Positions 33,602 through 45,634 of a DNA stretch of 64,000 nucleotides are shown piece by piece. Origin of the DNA: Nicotiana tabacum (taxonomy: Eukaryota > Streptophyta > Magnoliopsida > Solanales > Solanaceae); the NCBI RefSeq assembly GCF_000715075.1, contig NC_134095.1:51140806-51204805 (forward strand). The letters are read 5' to 3'. Position 1 is the stretch's first letter; each line of letters opens with the position of its first letter. The position numbers and the translations under genes are program-made. Under the pieces are notes generated by a model. That model saw only the letters and a program-made list of their open reading frames with translations, had not been told where the DNA came from and ran no database searches.

Positions 33602-34897
33602 GTTATTAATGACAAGCTTGATGTTGTTCTAAAGTTTATTAAAAATTTTAAAAATCATGTTGGCTTGTCGAATGACGAAGATGAAAGCAATGAAAAGCAT
33701 GACAAAAGCAGTGAACATCGAAATACTGAAAGTGATGAACAAGGAAATTATTATGATGGAGAGAATTATTCTGATAGAGATTTTTCAAATTTATCGGGTG
33801 ACAAACAGGATGAACAAGAGGAAGATGTTGAGTTACCAGAACAGGATGAACAATGTAATAAGGAGTTTGAGGATGCATGACCTTCTATTTCAATGGCACC
33901 AATTATGGATATTGAGTCATTCCGCGAAGAAGCAAATAAAGAGAGTGATAATGAAGGTCGAGCACATTTTGATTCATTACCATTAGCGATGGATATTGAT
34001 TCAGTTCATGGAGCACAAGTTACTCAAGAAGTTGTAGCAGCTAGTGGAATTTTATTGGAAGGTCCTTGTGACGAAATAAAACCAGAATGTAATGCAATTG
34101 AACCAGTTCTGACAGCAGGTACAGAGGCTTTGATGGTTAAAATAGCTGATGGGAAACAAGAGCTTTCTACACCACATTCCAGTGAAAAGATTTTGCAAAA
34201 TACCACAGCTGGATCGTTAATTCCATCAGCCTTGGATGTTGAATCAGTCATAGATGAAGTTGTAGTAGTTGTTGGAGGTTTAGTAAAAATTTGTTGTGAT
34301 GAAGAGACTACTAATGAACAAGCAGCAGATGATGGAAATTCAGAGAAAATTCCTGGTGATGAAGAAAGAGTAGAATGTAGTGCACTTGATCAAGTTCAGT
34401 CAACTGGTACCGATGTTGCTGCTATCTTTCAAAAAATAGCTGATGGGACATATCAACTTTCAACACCACAGTACAGTCAAGATAATAAGGAAAATAGTGG
34501 AGTTGTGTCATCAATGCTACCAGCCATGGATATTGAATCACTCCACGATGCATAAAATAAGAAATGCAGTGATCAAGGTGGATCAAGTGGTGCAGATGTA
34601 ACGAAAGGTCCTGTTTGTAAAGAAGAAAGAGCAGATTGTGGTCCAGATGAGATTGATCTTACAGCTGGTAGTGATATTGATTCTATAATTAGAAAATAAA
34701 TGATGTGACATATGACACATGGTTGCCACAATCCAGTCAAAATATTTTGCAAAATAACGTACTTGCAGTCTCTCAGGTAAGTGGAACAAATGCTATAACA
34801 GGAGGTACAAATGTTGAAGCCATTTATTGCGATATTGAAAAAGGAAATATAATTTTGGATTCACCTGAAGTGGAACAAGGTATTCCTATAGTAAATA
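33602..34897 (+). pseudogene. Gene 1 exon 5, first part: acidic repeat linker
   Basis: Follows a 75-bp intron (33527-33601). The first ~90 codons are D/E/N-rich. After a TGA at 33878 the same frame runs on to 34553. From 33989 three imperfect units of 80-98 codons begin 'AMDIDSVHGA' (33989), 'ALDVESVIDE' (34232) and 'AMDIESLHDA' (34526). Each contains a C-x-acidic patch, a 'tgtd' segment and 'IADG..QLSTP..S' or its frameshifted equivalent. A frameshift near 34690 moves the reading to 34705-34897. Long disordered acidic linkers between DUF1985 and Ulp1 domains are usual in this family. Solo LTR C interrupts the exon. Confidence 0.6.
34873..34895 (+). repeat. 23-bp direct repeat, left of solo LTR C
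   Basis: gaacaaggtattcctatagt plus aaa. An identical copy lies at 37625-37647. Two bases (ta) separate it from the LTR. Confidence 0.95.
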
Positions 34898-37623
34898 TGT
34901 GACGACCTGGCCAGTCGTCTAATGAGTTACCGCTCTGTTTCCCCCATTTCTGCTTCTTTATGCTTCGTTATCCGTGTTTTATGTGGTCGAGTTGATTGGT
35001 TTGAGTTTGGAGTGAATTTGGTAAGAAATGAGACACTTAGTCTCTTTTGAGAAGGTTTAAGTTGGAAAAGTCAACTGGATGTTGACTTATGAGTTAGAGG
35101 GCGCAGATGTGAATTCCGAGGGTTCAGTTAGCTTCGGGAGGTGATTTATGACTTAGGAGAATGATTGGAATTGGTTTTGGAGGTCCGATGTAGAATTAGG
35201 CTTGAATTGGCGAAGGTAGTATTTTGGTGATTTCCGGTTGGTAGGTGAGATTTTGATCCGAGGGTTGGAATGGAATTCCAAGAGTTGTTGTAGCTTCGAT
35301 ATGTGATTTGGGATGTGTGTGCAAAATTTCAGGTAATTCGGACATGGTTTGGTTGGGTTTTTTATCAAAAGCGTGTTTCGGAAGTTTTTAGAAAACTTAG
35401 GCTTGAATTCGATGTGAATTGATGATTTTGGTTTTGTTTGAGGTGTTTTGATGATTGGAACACGTTTGAATGAGGTTTTAGGATGTGTTGGTGCTTTTTC
35501 TTGAGGTCCTGGAGGTTTGGGTGAGTTTTGGATGGTCAATCAGACCATATTCTATGTTGGGAAGTTGCAAAATTTCAACAGCAGTTGCAGATGAATTTTG
35601 GCCTTCGCGATCGCGTAGAAGGATTTTGGCGGGCCAGGAAATTGCTCTTCGCGTTCGCGTTTGTGGGTTCGCGATCGCAGAAGATTAGATATCTGAGCTC
35701 TGCATTCGCATGGTAATGTTCGCGTTCGCATAAGAGGATCTGGGGGTCCAGTGTATTTATTCTTCGCGTTCGCGGCTAAGGGCTCGCGTTCGCATAGTTC
35801 TGAAAGTGATCGCGATGAAGGGGTTCCAGAACTGGGCAGAAAGTTATAAAACATTTCATCCGTGATTTTGAGCCATTTTTCCACCATAGCTGAGTATTTT
35901 GAGAACTCTTTGAGGGAAATTGAAGAGGGATTCAAGGAGAATTGATTGGAGGTAAGTTTTATGAACCAAAAACGTGATTATATTGTGAGATTAACCTAGA
36001 AATTCATGGAACCTAAGCTAAAAATGGAAGAACTAGGGCTTGGAATTTTGAAATTCTAAATTGGGATTTGAAGGGCCATTTGAGGTCAGATTTGAGAACT
36101 TTTGATATGTATGTACTCGTGGAAGAATAAGGAACCCGTTGATGTGAAAATTTTTGAGTTTCGAGAAGTGGGCCCAGGGCTCGGGTTTGCTAATTTCGGA
36201 ATTTTTGATATTTTTCGATTGTTTTCGCTTGAGCTTTGTTCCCTTAACATATTGTGGCGTATTCGTTCTAGTTTTGGTCAGATTCGACGTGCAAGGAGGT
36301 CGATTTGAGAGGCAAGGGCATCGCGAGATAGAGCTTTAGCCGGTTCGAGGTGAGTAATGATGGTAAATGATGTCCTGAGGGTTTAAAACCTCGGATTGCA
36401 CATCGTAGTGCTATATTGAGGTGAGATACGCACTGTATGATGAGTGTGGGGTCTATTACTACGGGGGATTGTGATCTAGTCCGTCCCGATTGATGATTTT
36501 ATCGCGTATTTGATTGAAGCTTATTTGTTATCATCATTATTTGGACTTGTTGCCATATTTGGGCTTCGTGCAAACTATTTGAACCCTTCGGGGAGTTTTA
36601 TCACTATTTCCTCACTATTTTGACTTACTACTTGAATTTTGTCATACCGTTTTCCACTGTTTTATAACTCAGCCACTTTTACTCGGTTTAAAACTAAATT
36701 GATATATTAAATGATGTTTTGGGCTGAGAACTACTATTTTACTAATGCCCGAGGGGCTTATATGATTTCTGGACTGAGTATGGCCAAGGTCCAAATGTGA
36801 GGATACTATGGGATCGGGTTGAGCCCCAACAGTATTATACTGATATTGATATGATGCGGAGGTTCTAGATTGATGCCACGAGATGGATTGATATTGCGCT
36901 TGGGCCGTAAAGGGCCCCTCCCGGAGTCTGCACACCCCCAGTGAGCATTATCGACGATATATAAATGGATCGTGCTGCACTCCGCAGCAGGTACTATAGG
37001 GTACCGTTCTATGGGTTGATTTTATTTATATGTCTGTCACTTAACTGCTTATCTGTTGTAGCATTACCATATTTTGTTTCCATTGGCTTATTGCTTTCAT
37101 ATTACTTGTTTTAACTGCCGCATTATTAATTACTATGTGTTTTTCTGTGTCTTCCTATTCTCGGCCATTATTTATGCTTATTAATCACTGGGTCGGAGTA
37201 CTTACATTACTCCCTGCAACTTGCGTGCAGATCCAGGTGTTCCAGAGGCTGAGTGAGGATTTTCAGTCGATCGGTTCATATCCGGGAGCATCGAGGTAGC
37301 TGCACGGCGTCCGCAATCCTGATCTCTCCCTTCTATCCTGTGTTTTATTTGCATTTCCTAGACTGATCATGTATTAAGCTGTTAAAATTGTATTAGAGGC
37401 TCGAGACATATGACACCGGATCTGTATGGGCTATGTAGTAGTATGGTCATCTGAATTTCTGCATATTTAACTCGATGTCTTAAACTCTTATCATGGTAAT
37501 TTAGCAATTTAACCGTGTTAGCTGATAATGATTTTTATAAGAAAATGGGTTGAAATTGTTAGTTGGTCGGGCTCGCCTAGCAGTGTGTTGGGCGCCATCA
37601 CGATCGGGGTTGCGGTCGTGACA
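34898..37623 (+). mobile_element. Solo LTR C (2726 bp) inside gene 1 exon 5
   Basis: Starts tgtgacgacctggcc and ends gcggtcgtgaca, with no interior, PBS or PPT. Inside: cluster of ttcgcgatcgcg and gcgttcgc words (35600-35825), GTAAGT donor-like site (35952), stem ggagta/tactcc (37195-37213), acceptor-like gtgcag|atcc (37230). Same plan as the LTRs of A, B and E but different sequence. Flanks show a 23-bp duplication. Confidence 0.85.
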
Positions 37624-37624
37624 A

Positions 37625-37647
37625 GAACAAGGTATTCCTATAGTAAA
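37625..37647 (+). repeat. 23-bp direct repeat, right of solo LTR C
   Basis: Identical to 34873-34895; one base (a) separates it from the LTR end. Confidence 0.95.
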
Positions 37648-37814
37648 ATGTGAATGCAACATCTGGAGCAAAGGAAAGGGAACCTGGGACTGGTCCGGCA
37701 ACTCTTTTTGAAATGTGCATCCAAGAAAGTAAAGGTAATTTGGAAGGAATTGAAAGGGAGTTGAATGAAAAAGTACATCTTGCTGTTCATGAAATTATTG
37801 AAAAGATTCAGCAG
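37625..37814 (+). pseudogene. Gene 1 exon 5, remainder after solo LTR C
   Basis: Resumes with a second copy of the 23 bp preceding the LTR, then an open frame including ESKGNLEGIERELNEKVHLA and ending IIEKIQQ at a gttagtg donor (37815). One extra A after gta shifts the frame relative to the upstream part. The alpha-helical, charged composition suits a coiled-coil end to the linker. Confidence 0.55.
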
Positions 37815-38148
37815 GTTAGTGTGTGTAGTTTTTTTTGTTTTATAATGTTATAATGAACATTAATCTAGTTATAATGTTATAATATAGTTGAGTTTTATTT
37901 GAATCCAGTATTTTTTAATGGATGTCTCCCGTGTGTAAGCTTTTTCTCCAGTATGTTATACTGGATTAGTTCTGTTTAGACTAAAATTTTGTTTTATTTG
38001 TCATTCCTTTTTTTGAGTGATATTTTGTCTTTTTTTTATTAGGCTCTTTTATGCAGAATATAATACTTGAGTTTTGTTTGATTTCAGTATCTTTTAATGG
38101 AAGTATGTCGTCTTTAAGCTTGTTGTCCAATATGTTTTGAACGCTTAT
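37815..38148 (+). other. Gene 1 intron with palindrome repeats, before a solo LTR
   Basis: Shares the ~100-bp module 'ataatatagttgagttttattt... ccgtgtgtaagctttttctcc' with the leader block at 10330-10440. It contains a near-perfect palindrome at 37948-37966. Confidence 0.7.
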
Positions 38149-41100
38149 TGTCACGATCCGGATTTTCCACCCTCGGGAGTTGTGATGACACCTACTAATG
38201 AAAGCTACGCAAGCCAACCCTTAACTACCTTTTTCATTAACAATGTACTCCTTTCAACAATTATCAGTAATAGCATGAAAACATCATAATTAAATAAATA
38301 AGCGGAAGACTTAAATTAAAGAAACTGCATAATAATGCGGAAATTCAACATAAGCCTCTACCCAAGAACTGGTGTCACATTACTCACGAACTACTAAGAG
38401 TACTAAATACAACCATTTGAAGAAATATAAACTGTTTGTCTCGAATTCATGAGATAACAGACTGAAATAAAAGATAGAGGAGATGTTGGACCTGCGGACG
38501 CCTGCAAGGCTACCTCGGTGTCTCGCTGGACTGAAGGCTGACTCCCACGCTACTGCTGCTGTCCAATGCCTAGATCTGTGCAAAAGAGCACAGAGTGTAG
38601 TATCAGCAAAACCGACCCCATGTGCTGGTAAGTGCCTAGCCTAATCTCGGCGAAGTAGTGATGAGGCTAGGACCAGATTACCAAATAAACCTGTGCAGTT
38701 CAAATATATATACAACGGAAAAGAAGTACAGGAAATAACCAGTCAATGTGGGAGGGGAAAACATGATGTGGGGGATATAACAGTTCCGATTAGAAACATC
38801 AAATAAGGAAATGAGCAACAAAACTAGAATATCAACAAGAATCGGAATCAACAATATGCACGGCATCACCCTTCGTGCTTTTACTCTTGTCCTCACCCAA
38901 ACAATAATCATGATAAAATATGCACGACATCACCCTTCGTGCTTTTACTCTCATTCTTACCAATCAATCATATATTAACAGTGTGCACGGTATCACCCTT
39001 CGTGCTTTTACTCTCTTTCCTCACCATATAATCAATGAATATCGGTACGGTATGGTACATCGTGCGGCACGACATCACCCTTCGTGTTTTACACTCTTTC
39101 CTTACAATAGTAAATAGTGCATGGCATCACCCTTCATGCTTTAACACTCTTCCTCACCTAAACAACAATGACAAACAAGGGGCAAGGGAGTAAACAGAAT
39201 AATAATAAAAATCCCGGCAAGGGAACAACAATTAAACATTTAAATCCCGGCAAGGGAACACCATCAATAATCTCAACATCCCGGCAAGGGAGATAATCAA
39301 TAAAGCAACAATAACCCGGCAAGGGTACATTTTTAGTAACTCTTTCTCTTTCTTTCACTTTCATTTCATAACTCACTCTACCACTTGAGCCAATGCTCCA
39401 AAGGCTTCATTTATCTCATATACTGCTACAATTCGTATTACAACTCGAGCCTATGCTCCTTGGAGTTCAAATATCACAATTTCTTTCACATGCTCATTAC
39501 AACATATAGAAATCATAATTTAAGGCATGAAAGGTACCACAAGAATCAAAATATTCACAATTTAAAGACTCACGGTCATGCTAGACTCCAAGGTATAGAT
39601 ACTCGTCACCATGCCTATACGTCATACTCGACAGTTAGCAACTAGCAAATAAGACTCAACTCCTATTTCCTCAAGCTAAGGTTAGACCAAACACTTACCT
39701 CAAACTTCCACGGCCAAATCAATCCTCAATTACCGCTTTCCCTCTCGAATTCGGCTCCAACTCGATTGTATCTATACAATAATGACTTCAATGCATCAAT
39801 AAATACTAAATAAATCGAATCCAATGCCTAATTATAGCTTTTCCATCATTCTTCCCAAAAACCCAAATATTGACCCCAGGCCCGTTTGGTCAAAATACGA
39901 GGTTCGGACCAAAATTTATTTCACCCATTCACTCACGAGCCCGAATATATAATTTATTTTTAAATTCAACCCCAAAACGAGGTCTAAACCAAGAAAAATC
40001 GAAAAGCCCTAACTCTACCCAAATCTACAATTTCTACTCTTAATTACATGCTTTAGGCCTAGGATTTCAATAGATATTGAAGGAAATGGAAGAAAATAAG
40101 CTAAGAATTACTAACCCAAGAGGTTTTGATGAAGAATTGCTTCAATGGTTGTCCAAGAGCTTGGAGAAGAAAGGTTTTTGTAAAAACTTGGTGAAATACC
40201 GTAATGGTTCTGTTTTGGGGTTTTTGAAATAACTGGGCAAAATTACTCATCGCGTTCGCGACAGGCTGGTCGCGTTCGCGATGAGTAACACTTACCAGAC
40301 CATCGTGATCGCGAGAACAAGAACACAAACACGGAGAGTAAAAATGTTGTGGCCCAGAAATTGTTCTACGCGAACGCGTGGGCCATCAGGCGAACGCGAA
40401 GAGGGGATCCTGCAAAGCTATGCGAATGCGAGTTTATGCATGCGAACGCGATGAGGAAAAGAAGACTCAGCCCTCAACATCAAATAACCCAACGTGAATG
40501 CGAGGGCTGGGATGCGAACACGATGAAATAAAAATTAAAGCTTCGCGAACGCGGACGATGCGTCGCGAACGCGAAGAAGAGATGGGGTCTGCAACAGCTG
40601 AAGCAAAATTTGCAATTTTCATAAGTCCAAAACCACTCCGAAACACTCCCGAGCCCTCGAGGCTCCTAACCAAACACATGCACTAACTCAACAACATCCT
40701 ACAAACTTAACCGTGCGATCAAATCTCCAAAATAACATAAAAAACAATGAATCAAACCTCAAAATCAAGAGTTTTTCTTCAAACTTCATTTAGTTGAAAA
40801 TTTAGAACTTTAACTCCGAAACACGTCAAACGATGTCCGATTTCAACCAAACTTTATAAAAACATCTTAAATCACATATAAGACCTGTACCGGGCACCGT
40901 AACCAAAATACGGGCCCGATACCAACACGTTCTAATCAATTTTCCTTAACAATTTCAGAAAAACAATTTCCTTGAAAAATTTATTTCTCGGGCTGGGGAC
41001 GTCAGAAATCGATTTCGGGCATACGCCCGAGTCCCATATTTTCCTACGGACCCTCCGGGACCATCAAATCATGAGTCCGGGTCATTTACACAAAAAATTG

Positions 41101-41285
41101 ACCGAAGTCAAATTTATTCATTTTAACATCAAAAGTTAGCATTTTTCACAGAATTTCACATTTAACCTTTCCGGCTTCGTGCCCGGACTGTGCACGCAAA
41201 TTGAGGCAACTATAAATGAGGTTTTCAAGGCCTCAAAAACACGAAATAGATAAGAAAATAGGTGATGACCCTTTGGGTTATCACA
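38149..41285 (-). mobile_element. Solo LTR of the B family, minus strand (3137 bp), in a gene 1 intron
   Basis: On the element strand it starts tgtgataacccaaagggtca and ends at the plus-strand tgtcacgatccgg. Flanks cttat/tttat (38144-38148, 41286-41290) are a likely target duplication with one mismatch. Contains gcacg...cgtgc hairpin repeats (38855-39140), cccggcaaggg repeats (39175-39325), a gcgaacgcg cluster (40240-40585), a stem-loop (38632-38673) and an acceptor-like cacag|atct (38576-38580 on plus). Confidence 0.88.
38855..39140 (-). repeat. Hairpin minisatellite gcacg..catcacccttcgtgc
   Basis: Five to six units, each containing gcacg(g/a)catcaccctt followed by cgtgc, so each unit can form a 5-bp stem. 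Spacing is irregular (~45-75 bp). It occupies the same relative LTR position as the 34-bp array in B. Confidence 0.8.
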
Positions 41286-41733
41286 TTTATATTATAAGAG
41301 AAATCTATTTTCTGAAGGCTTGTTTCCCTGTTTATTATACTGGAAATCTGTCCTGTGAATGATTGTTTTCCAGTATGTTATACTAGATGATTATTATATT
41401 ATAGTTGAGTTTTATTTGATTCCAGTATATTTTATAGGAAGTCTACCGTGTGTAAGCTTGTTGTCCATTATATTATACTGGATGAGTTCTATTTAGACAA
41501 GAATATCTTTTACTTGTTATTAATTTTTTCAATCATTAATTGTCTTTTTCTTTAAAAATATGCCCTTTGATTATTTTTCTTCTTTATACCCCCAGTATTT
41601 GCTTCTGGAGTTTCCCACCATCTAATTCATTTCATCCAGTATATTATACTGGAAGACCGACATCTATAGGCTATTTTTGTCCATTAAATTATACTGGATA
41701 AGTATATTTCATTTCATTATGTTTTTGAAGCAG
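41286..41733 (+). other. Gene 1 intron remainder with palindrome repeats
   Basis: After the solo LTR the same repeat module reappears (palindrome copies about 41332, 41370, 41470, 41636-41653 and 41681). It ends in the acceptor tgaagcag at 41733. Confidence 0.7.
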
Positions 41734-42343
41734 GGAAAATTGTATACTAGAAAAAGAAAGAGGAACTTTGTGGATCCGTGCCCTAATTTTAATATTTTGA
41801 CTCAATCAAGTCAATCAAGTTATAATGTGTTTGATCATGAACCTACTGTTGATCGCGCCCCTGCTGAACAATCTGTTGCTGCTGATATGCAAAAAATGAT
41901 TCTGATAAAAAGATTTTTTTATATTCAAGTGTGGATGAGGGAGTTTATGTTTCTCCTCTTAAAATTGCTAAGTCTGTTTCTCAACTGGATGATAATTCTT
42001 ATGAACAGCCCACATTGAAACATGAAATAAAAAATAAGGAGGTAGAAGGTGAAAATGAAAAACTAAATTTTGCCTCCTATAAAGGAAAAGAAGTGCCAGG
42101 AGGACAAGTACAACAGATTGCACAAAGTGCGAATGTAGAAGAAGAATTGCTTATTAGAGGAAAAAGAATTTGTAATGCCAGTTGGCATTTGAAATCTCCA
42201 TATAAGGGAACAAGTAAAGGTATGAATTGTAGTATGAAATATGTTCGAAGATGTTGCTGGCATTATCGGAAAACAATCAAATCTTCTGAGGATAATTTTG
42301 TAGCATATTTAAATGAAAACAAAAGAAAAGGTCGTCTACCAAA
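41734..42343 (+). pseudogene. Gene 1 exon 6
   Basis: Begins GKLYTRKRKRNFVDPCPNFN, carrying a nuclear-localisation-like KRKR cluster, then S/Q-rich and acidic sequence. A one-base shift near 41890 moves the meaningful frame to 41931, which runs without stops to RKGRLP at a gtgagt donor (42344). The second half includes 'RGKRICNASWHLKSPYKG', typical of the linker shortly before the Ulp1 domain in these proteins. Confidence 0.6.
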
Positions 42344-42447
42344 GTGAGTTTTGATATTTAGCTTATTGTATTTTTATTTGATATATATGTTATTAAAAAT
42401 TCTTTTTTATTTTATTTTTAATATTTGTTTTGTCCTTGCTTTTTTAG

Positions 42448-42576
42448 GGGTGTAACTGATATTTACAAAAGAGATCTGTACTGCAAGCAAAGCCATATCA
42501 ACTTTACAATGAGAAAGTTAAATCAAGAATGTTCTTTAAAGAAATTGTCAATGATAAGTATACTTTATCTGATGCG
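42448..42576 (+). pseudogene. Gene 1 exon 7
   Basis: Between acceptor ttttttag and donor gtatgt. The better frame reads QAKPYQLYNEKVKSRMFFKE and ends DKYTLSDA, matching the conserved segment before the protease core. It is out of phase with the end of exon 6, so at least one indel is present. Confidence 0.5.
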
Positions 42577-42667
42577 GTATGTATATATCTTTTACGTTGT
42601 GAACTTTTGATTTTATTTTAAATTATATTTGACATACATTTATTTTTGTTTTATATTCAACACATAG

Positions 42668-43316
42668 ATGTTTTACTGTATTATATGAGGAAGAAACATA
42701 TATATCACATCAATGAGTATCCATTTGCTTCAACAACAACAAATGTGGACTTTAATGACACTTTGGAATTTGCATATAAGGATTGGAATCATCATCCAAA
42801 AGGCTGGACTGAGTTTGAATTTTGGAATATGGGATTGGGATTTGGGCTTTGTCAGTATATATTGGGTGAGAATCGTAGATGTGGGATTCCATGGTCATCT
42901 GTTGAAAAAGTTTTCTGTCCGATTCGACTTCCTGCACCAATTGTAAATGGTGAAATTCCCTTAGATTGTTGCACTCATTACTACCTGGCAGTGTTAGACT
43001 TGAATGAGAAGACCATAGATGTATATGATTCTGTGTACAAGGGATATGAGTATGATGTTATAAAAAAGCAGCTTCTTGCTTATCAGCATTTCATTCCTGT
43101 GGTTTTGGAGTATTGTAAATTTGGTGACTTGCATCCTACATTTGGGCATGTGTATGAACCATTTGTTATTCGCTAGAAAGAATCACTAAAACTGATAGGA
43201 AACACAAGTTGTGGTGCATTTGTTATAAGGTAAGTTGATATGTTGATGCAGGGTAAAGATGTTATGACAATTGTGCCCAATACAATCAAATATTATCGGG
43301 AGTATCTTGGTTTTAG
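42668..43316 (+). pseudogene. Gene 1 exon 8: Ulp1/C48 cysteine-protease-like domain
   Basis: Reads DVLLYYMRKK, then an aromatic-rich stretch, then VEKVFCPIRLP, CTHYYLAVLDL and TIDVYDSVYKG, the hallmark order of C48 peptidases. The catalytic His is the codon at 42976-42978 and the Asp is at 43027-43029. The expected Cys is in 'NTSCGAFVIR' at 43210-43212, but an in-frame TAG at 43174 precedes it and a TAA follows at 43231. The usual oxyanion-hole Gln cannot be identified with confidence. Active relatives cleave SUMO-type modifiers; this copy would lack its nucleophile unless the stop were bypassed. Structure D cuts the tail at 43317. Confidence 0.75.
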
Positions 43317-45634
43317 TTTGATGACCCAAAATATCATCTTTAAATTAAATAATCATCTCGGTGTTTTAGTACCTTGAAAAATACTATCAATAATTCCTCG
43401 ACTTGCGTGCACAGTCCGTATAATTTTTCGGAAGGTTTTTGTATGAAAAATGGATTAAATTATGAATTATAGCTTTAAAACTCAACTGAGTTGACTTCGG
43501 TCAACATTTTGAGCAAACGAACCCGGATCCAAGTTTTGACAATTACGGTAGTTCCGTATCGTGATTTGGGACTTGGTCATATGCCCAAAATCTAATTCAG
43601 AGGTCCCTAGATCAAATTATCTTCATTTAACGGAATCTAGAAATCTATGGCTAAAGACTTCTTAAGTTTGAACGGAGATTTGACTTTTGAGCAAACGACC
43701 CCGGAATGGAATTTTGATGATTCCAATAGTTTCGTATGGTGATTTTGGACTTAGGAGCATGTTCGGATTGGATTTAAAAATCTGTAGAACAATTCAACGC
43801 ATTTTGGCGAAAGTTGGAAAATAGAAGATTTTTGGAAAAGTTTGACCGAGAGTTGATTTTTTGATATAGGGGTCGGAATCCGATTCTGAAAATTTGAACA
43901 GCTCCATTATGTCATTTATGACTTGTGTGTAAAATTTGAAGTCATTCCAGATTGATTTGCTATGTTTGATTACCTTTAATACGAGAAATCAATAAATCAA
44001 AACATAGTAGAAATTCCTTTTTAAGTAAAGTACAACCTCAAACAGTTTATGAAAAATTTAGTTGAGAAATCAATTGAGTTAAAAATGTAACAATTGTTGA
44101 AATTTGGAGTATTGAACATATATAAAAAAGGTGAAAACAGAATATCAAGAGAATTACAAAGGAATCAAAATCCAGCCACTAACAAGAATAAGGAAAACAA
44201 AGGCATATTTCACTTTCTTTTCACATCTTGTTGCAGGCGTGCAACCCGATCCCATTTCCTGTATCTCGTGGCAGGCGTGCCACCCGCTCCCATTTCATAT
44301 ATCCCGTGGAAGGCATGCCACCCGCTCCCATTTTATTTATCTCGTGGTAGGCATACCACCCGCTCCCATTTCATTATATCTTGTGGTAGGCGTACCACCC
44401 GCACCCATTTTATTATATCTTGTGGTAGGCGTACCACCCGCTCCCATTTCATTATATCTTGTGGTAGGCGTACCACCCACTCCCAGTTACAAGCCAACAA
44501 TAATCACAAGGAATCCCGGCAATGGGACAAGAGCAATATAATAACTTCCCGGCAAGGGAACAATAATATTTCAACAACATCCCGACAAGGGAATAATAAT
44601 ATCAAACAAACATCCCGACAAGGGAACAATGGTGATAATAACATATGTTTTGATTCCTACTATGTTTTGATTTTTCTAAATTGATAGGTTCCTTATGTAT
44701 TTTGAGATATAAGCTTCCGAAATAGGCTCTACGATTGCATAGTTGCTGTCCAAGACATCTTCTGCAGCAGAAATTCCAGCAACCCTTTTTGTCCGATTTT
44801 CATTCCGTTAACCTTCCGAAATCCACCCAGGCCCTCGGGACCTTAACCAATTATACCAACATGTCCCAAAATACAATACGAACTTAATCAAGGCTTCAAA
44901 CCACGTCAAACAACACCAAAATTACAAATCGCGCATCAAATTGAATTATGAGTTTTCAAGTCTTTCAACTTCTATATTTTTGCGTAGAAACATATCAAAT
45001 CAATCCGGAATGACTTCAAATTTTACACACAAGTCATAAATGACATAATGGAGCTGTTCAAATTTTCAGAATTGGATTCCGACCCCGATATCAAAAAGTC
45101 AACTCTCGGTCAAACTTTTCCAAAAATCTTCTATTTCCAACTTTCGCCAAAATGCGCTAAATTGTCCTATGGACTTCCAAATCCAAATCCGAACATGCTC
45201 CTAAGTCCAAAATCACCATACGAAACTATTGGAATCGTCAAAATTCTATTCCGGGGTCGTTTTCTCAAAAGTCAAATCTCCGTTCAAACTTAAGAAGTCT
45301 AAAGCCTTACATTTTAGATTCCGTTAAATGGCGATAATTTGATCTAGGGACCTCCGAATTCGATTTTGGGCATATGACCAAGTCCCAAATCACGATACGG
45401 AACTACCGTAATGGTCAAAACTTGGATCCGTGTTCGTTGCTCAAAATGTTGACCGAAGTCAACTCAGTTGAGTTTTAAAGCTCTAATTCATAATTTAATC
45501 CATTTTCATACAAAAACCTTCCGAAAAATTATACGGACTGTGCACGCAAGTTGAGGAATTATGATAGTGCTTTTCAAAGTCTTAAAACACCGAGATAATT
45601 ATTTAATTTAAATATGACATTTTGGGTCAACACA
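43317..45634. mobile_element. Structure D: fold-back LTR derivative with ~650-bp inverted arms
   Basis: The left arm 43317-43967 reads forward from an LTR start (t.tgatgacccaaaatatcat). The right arm 44988-45634 is the same LTR start inverted, ending gggtcaacaca. Between them lies minus-oriented LTR interior, including 39-bp gtggtaggcgtaccac units (44215-44490) and a few cccggcaaggg units. Flanks ttagt/gtagt are a possible degenerate target duplication. The LTR family is related to F. Confidence 0.7.

Noticed and set aside
35552..35935. 127-codon minus-strand frame in solo LTR C
   Set aside because: It spans the gcgatcgc/gcgttcgc cluster, where arginine/alanine-rich frames arise by composition; the matching clusters of other LTRs give similar spurious frames.
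42646..43176. Intact stand-alone protease gene starting at 42646
   Set aside because: The apparent start lies in an intron end; the catalytic Cys is beyond the stop, and exon pieces upstream show it is the 3' part of a longer broken gene.
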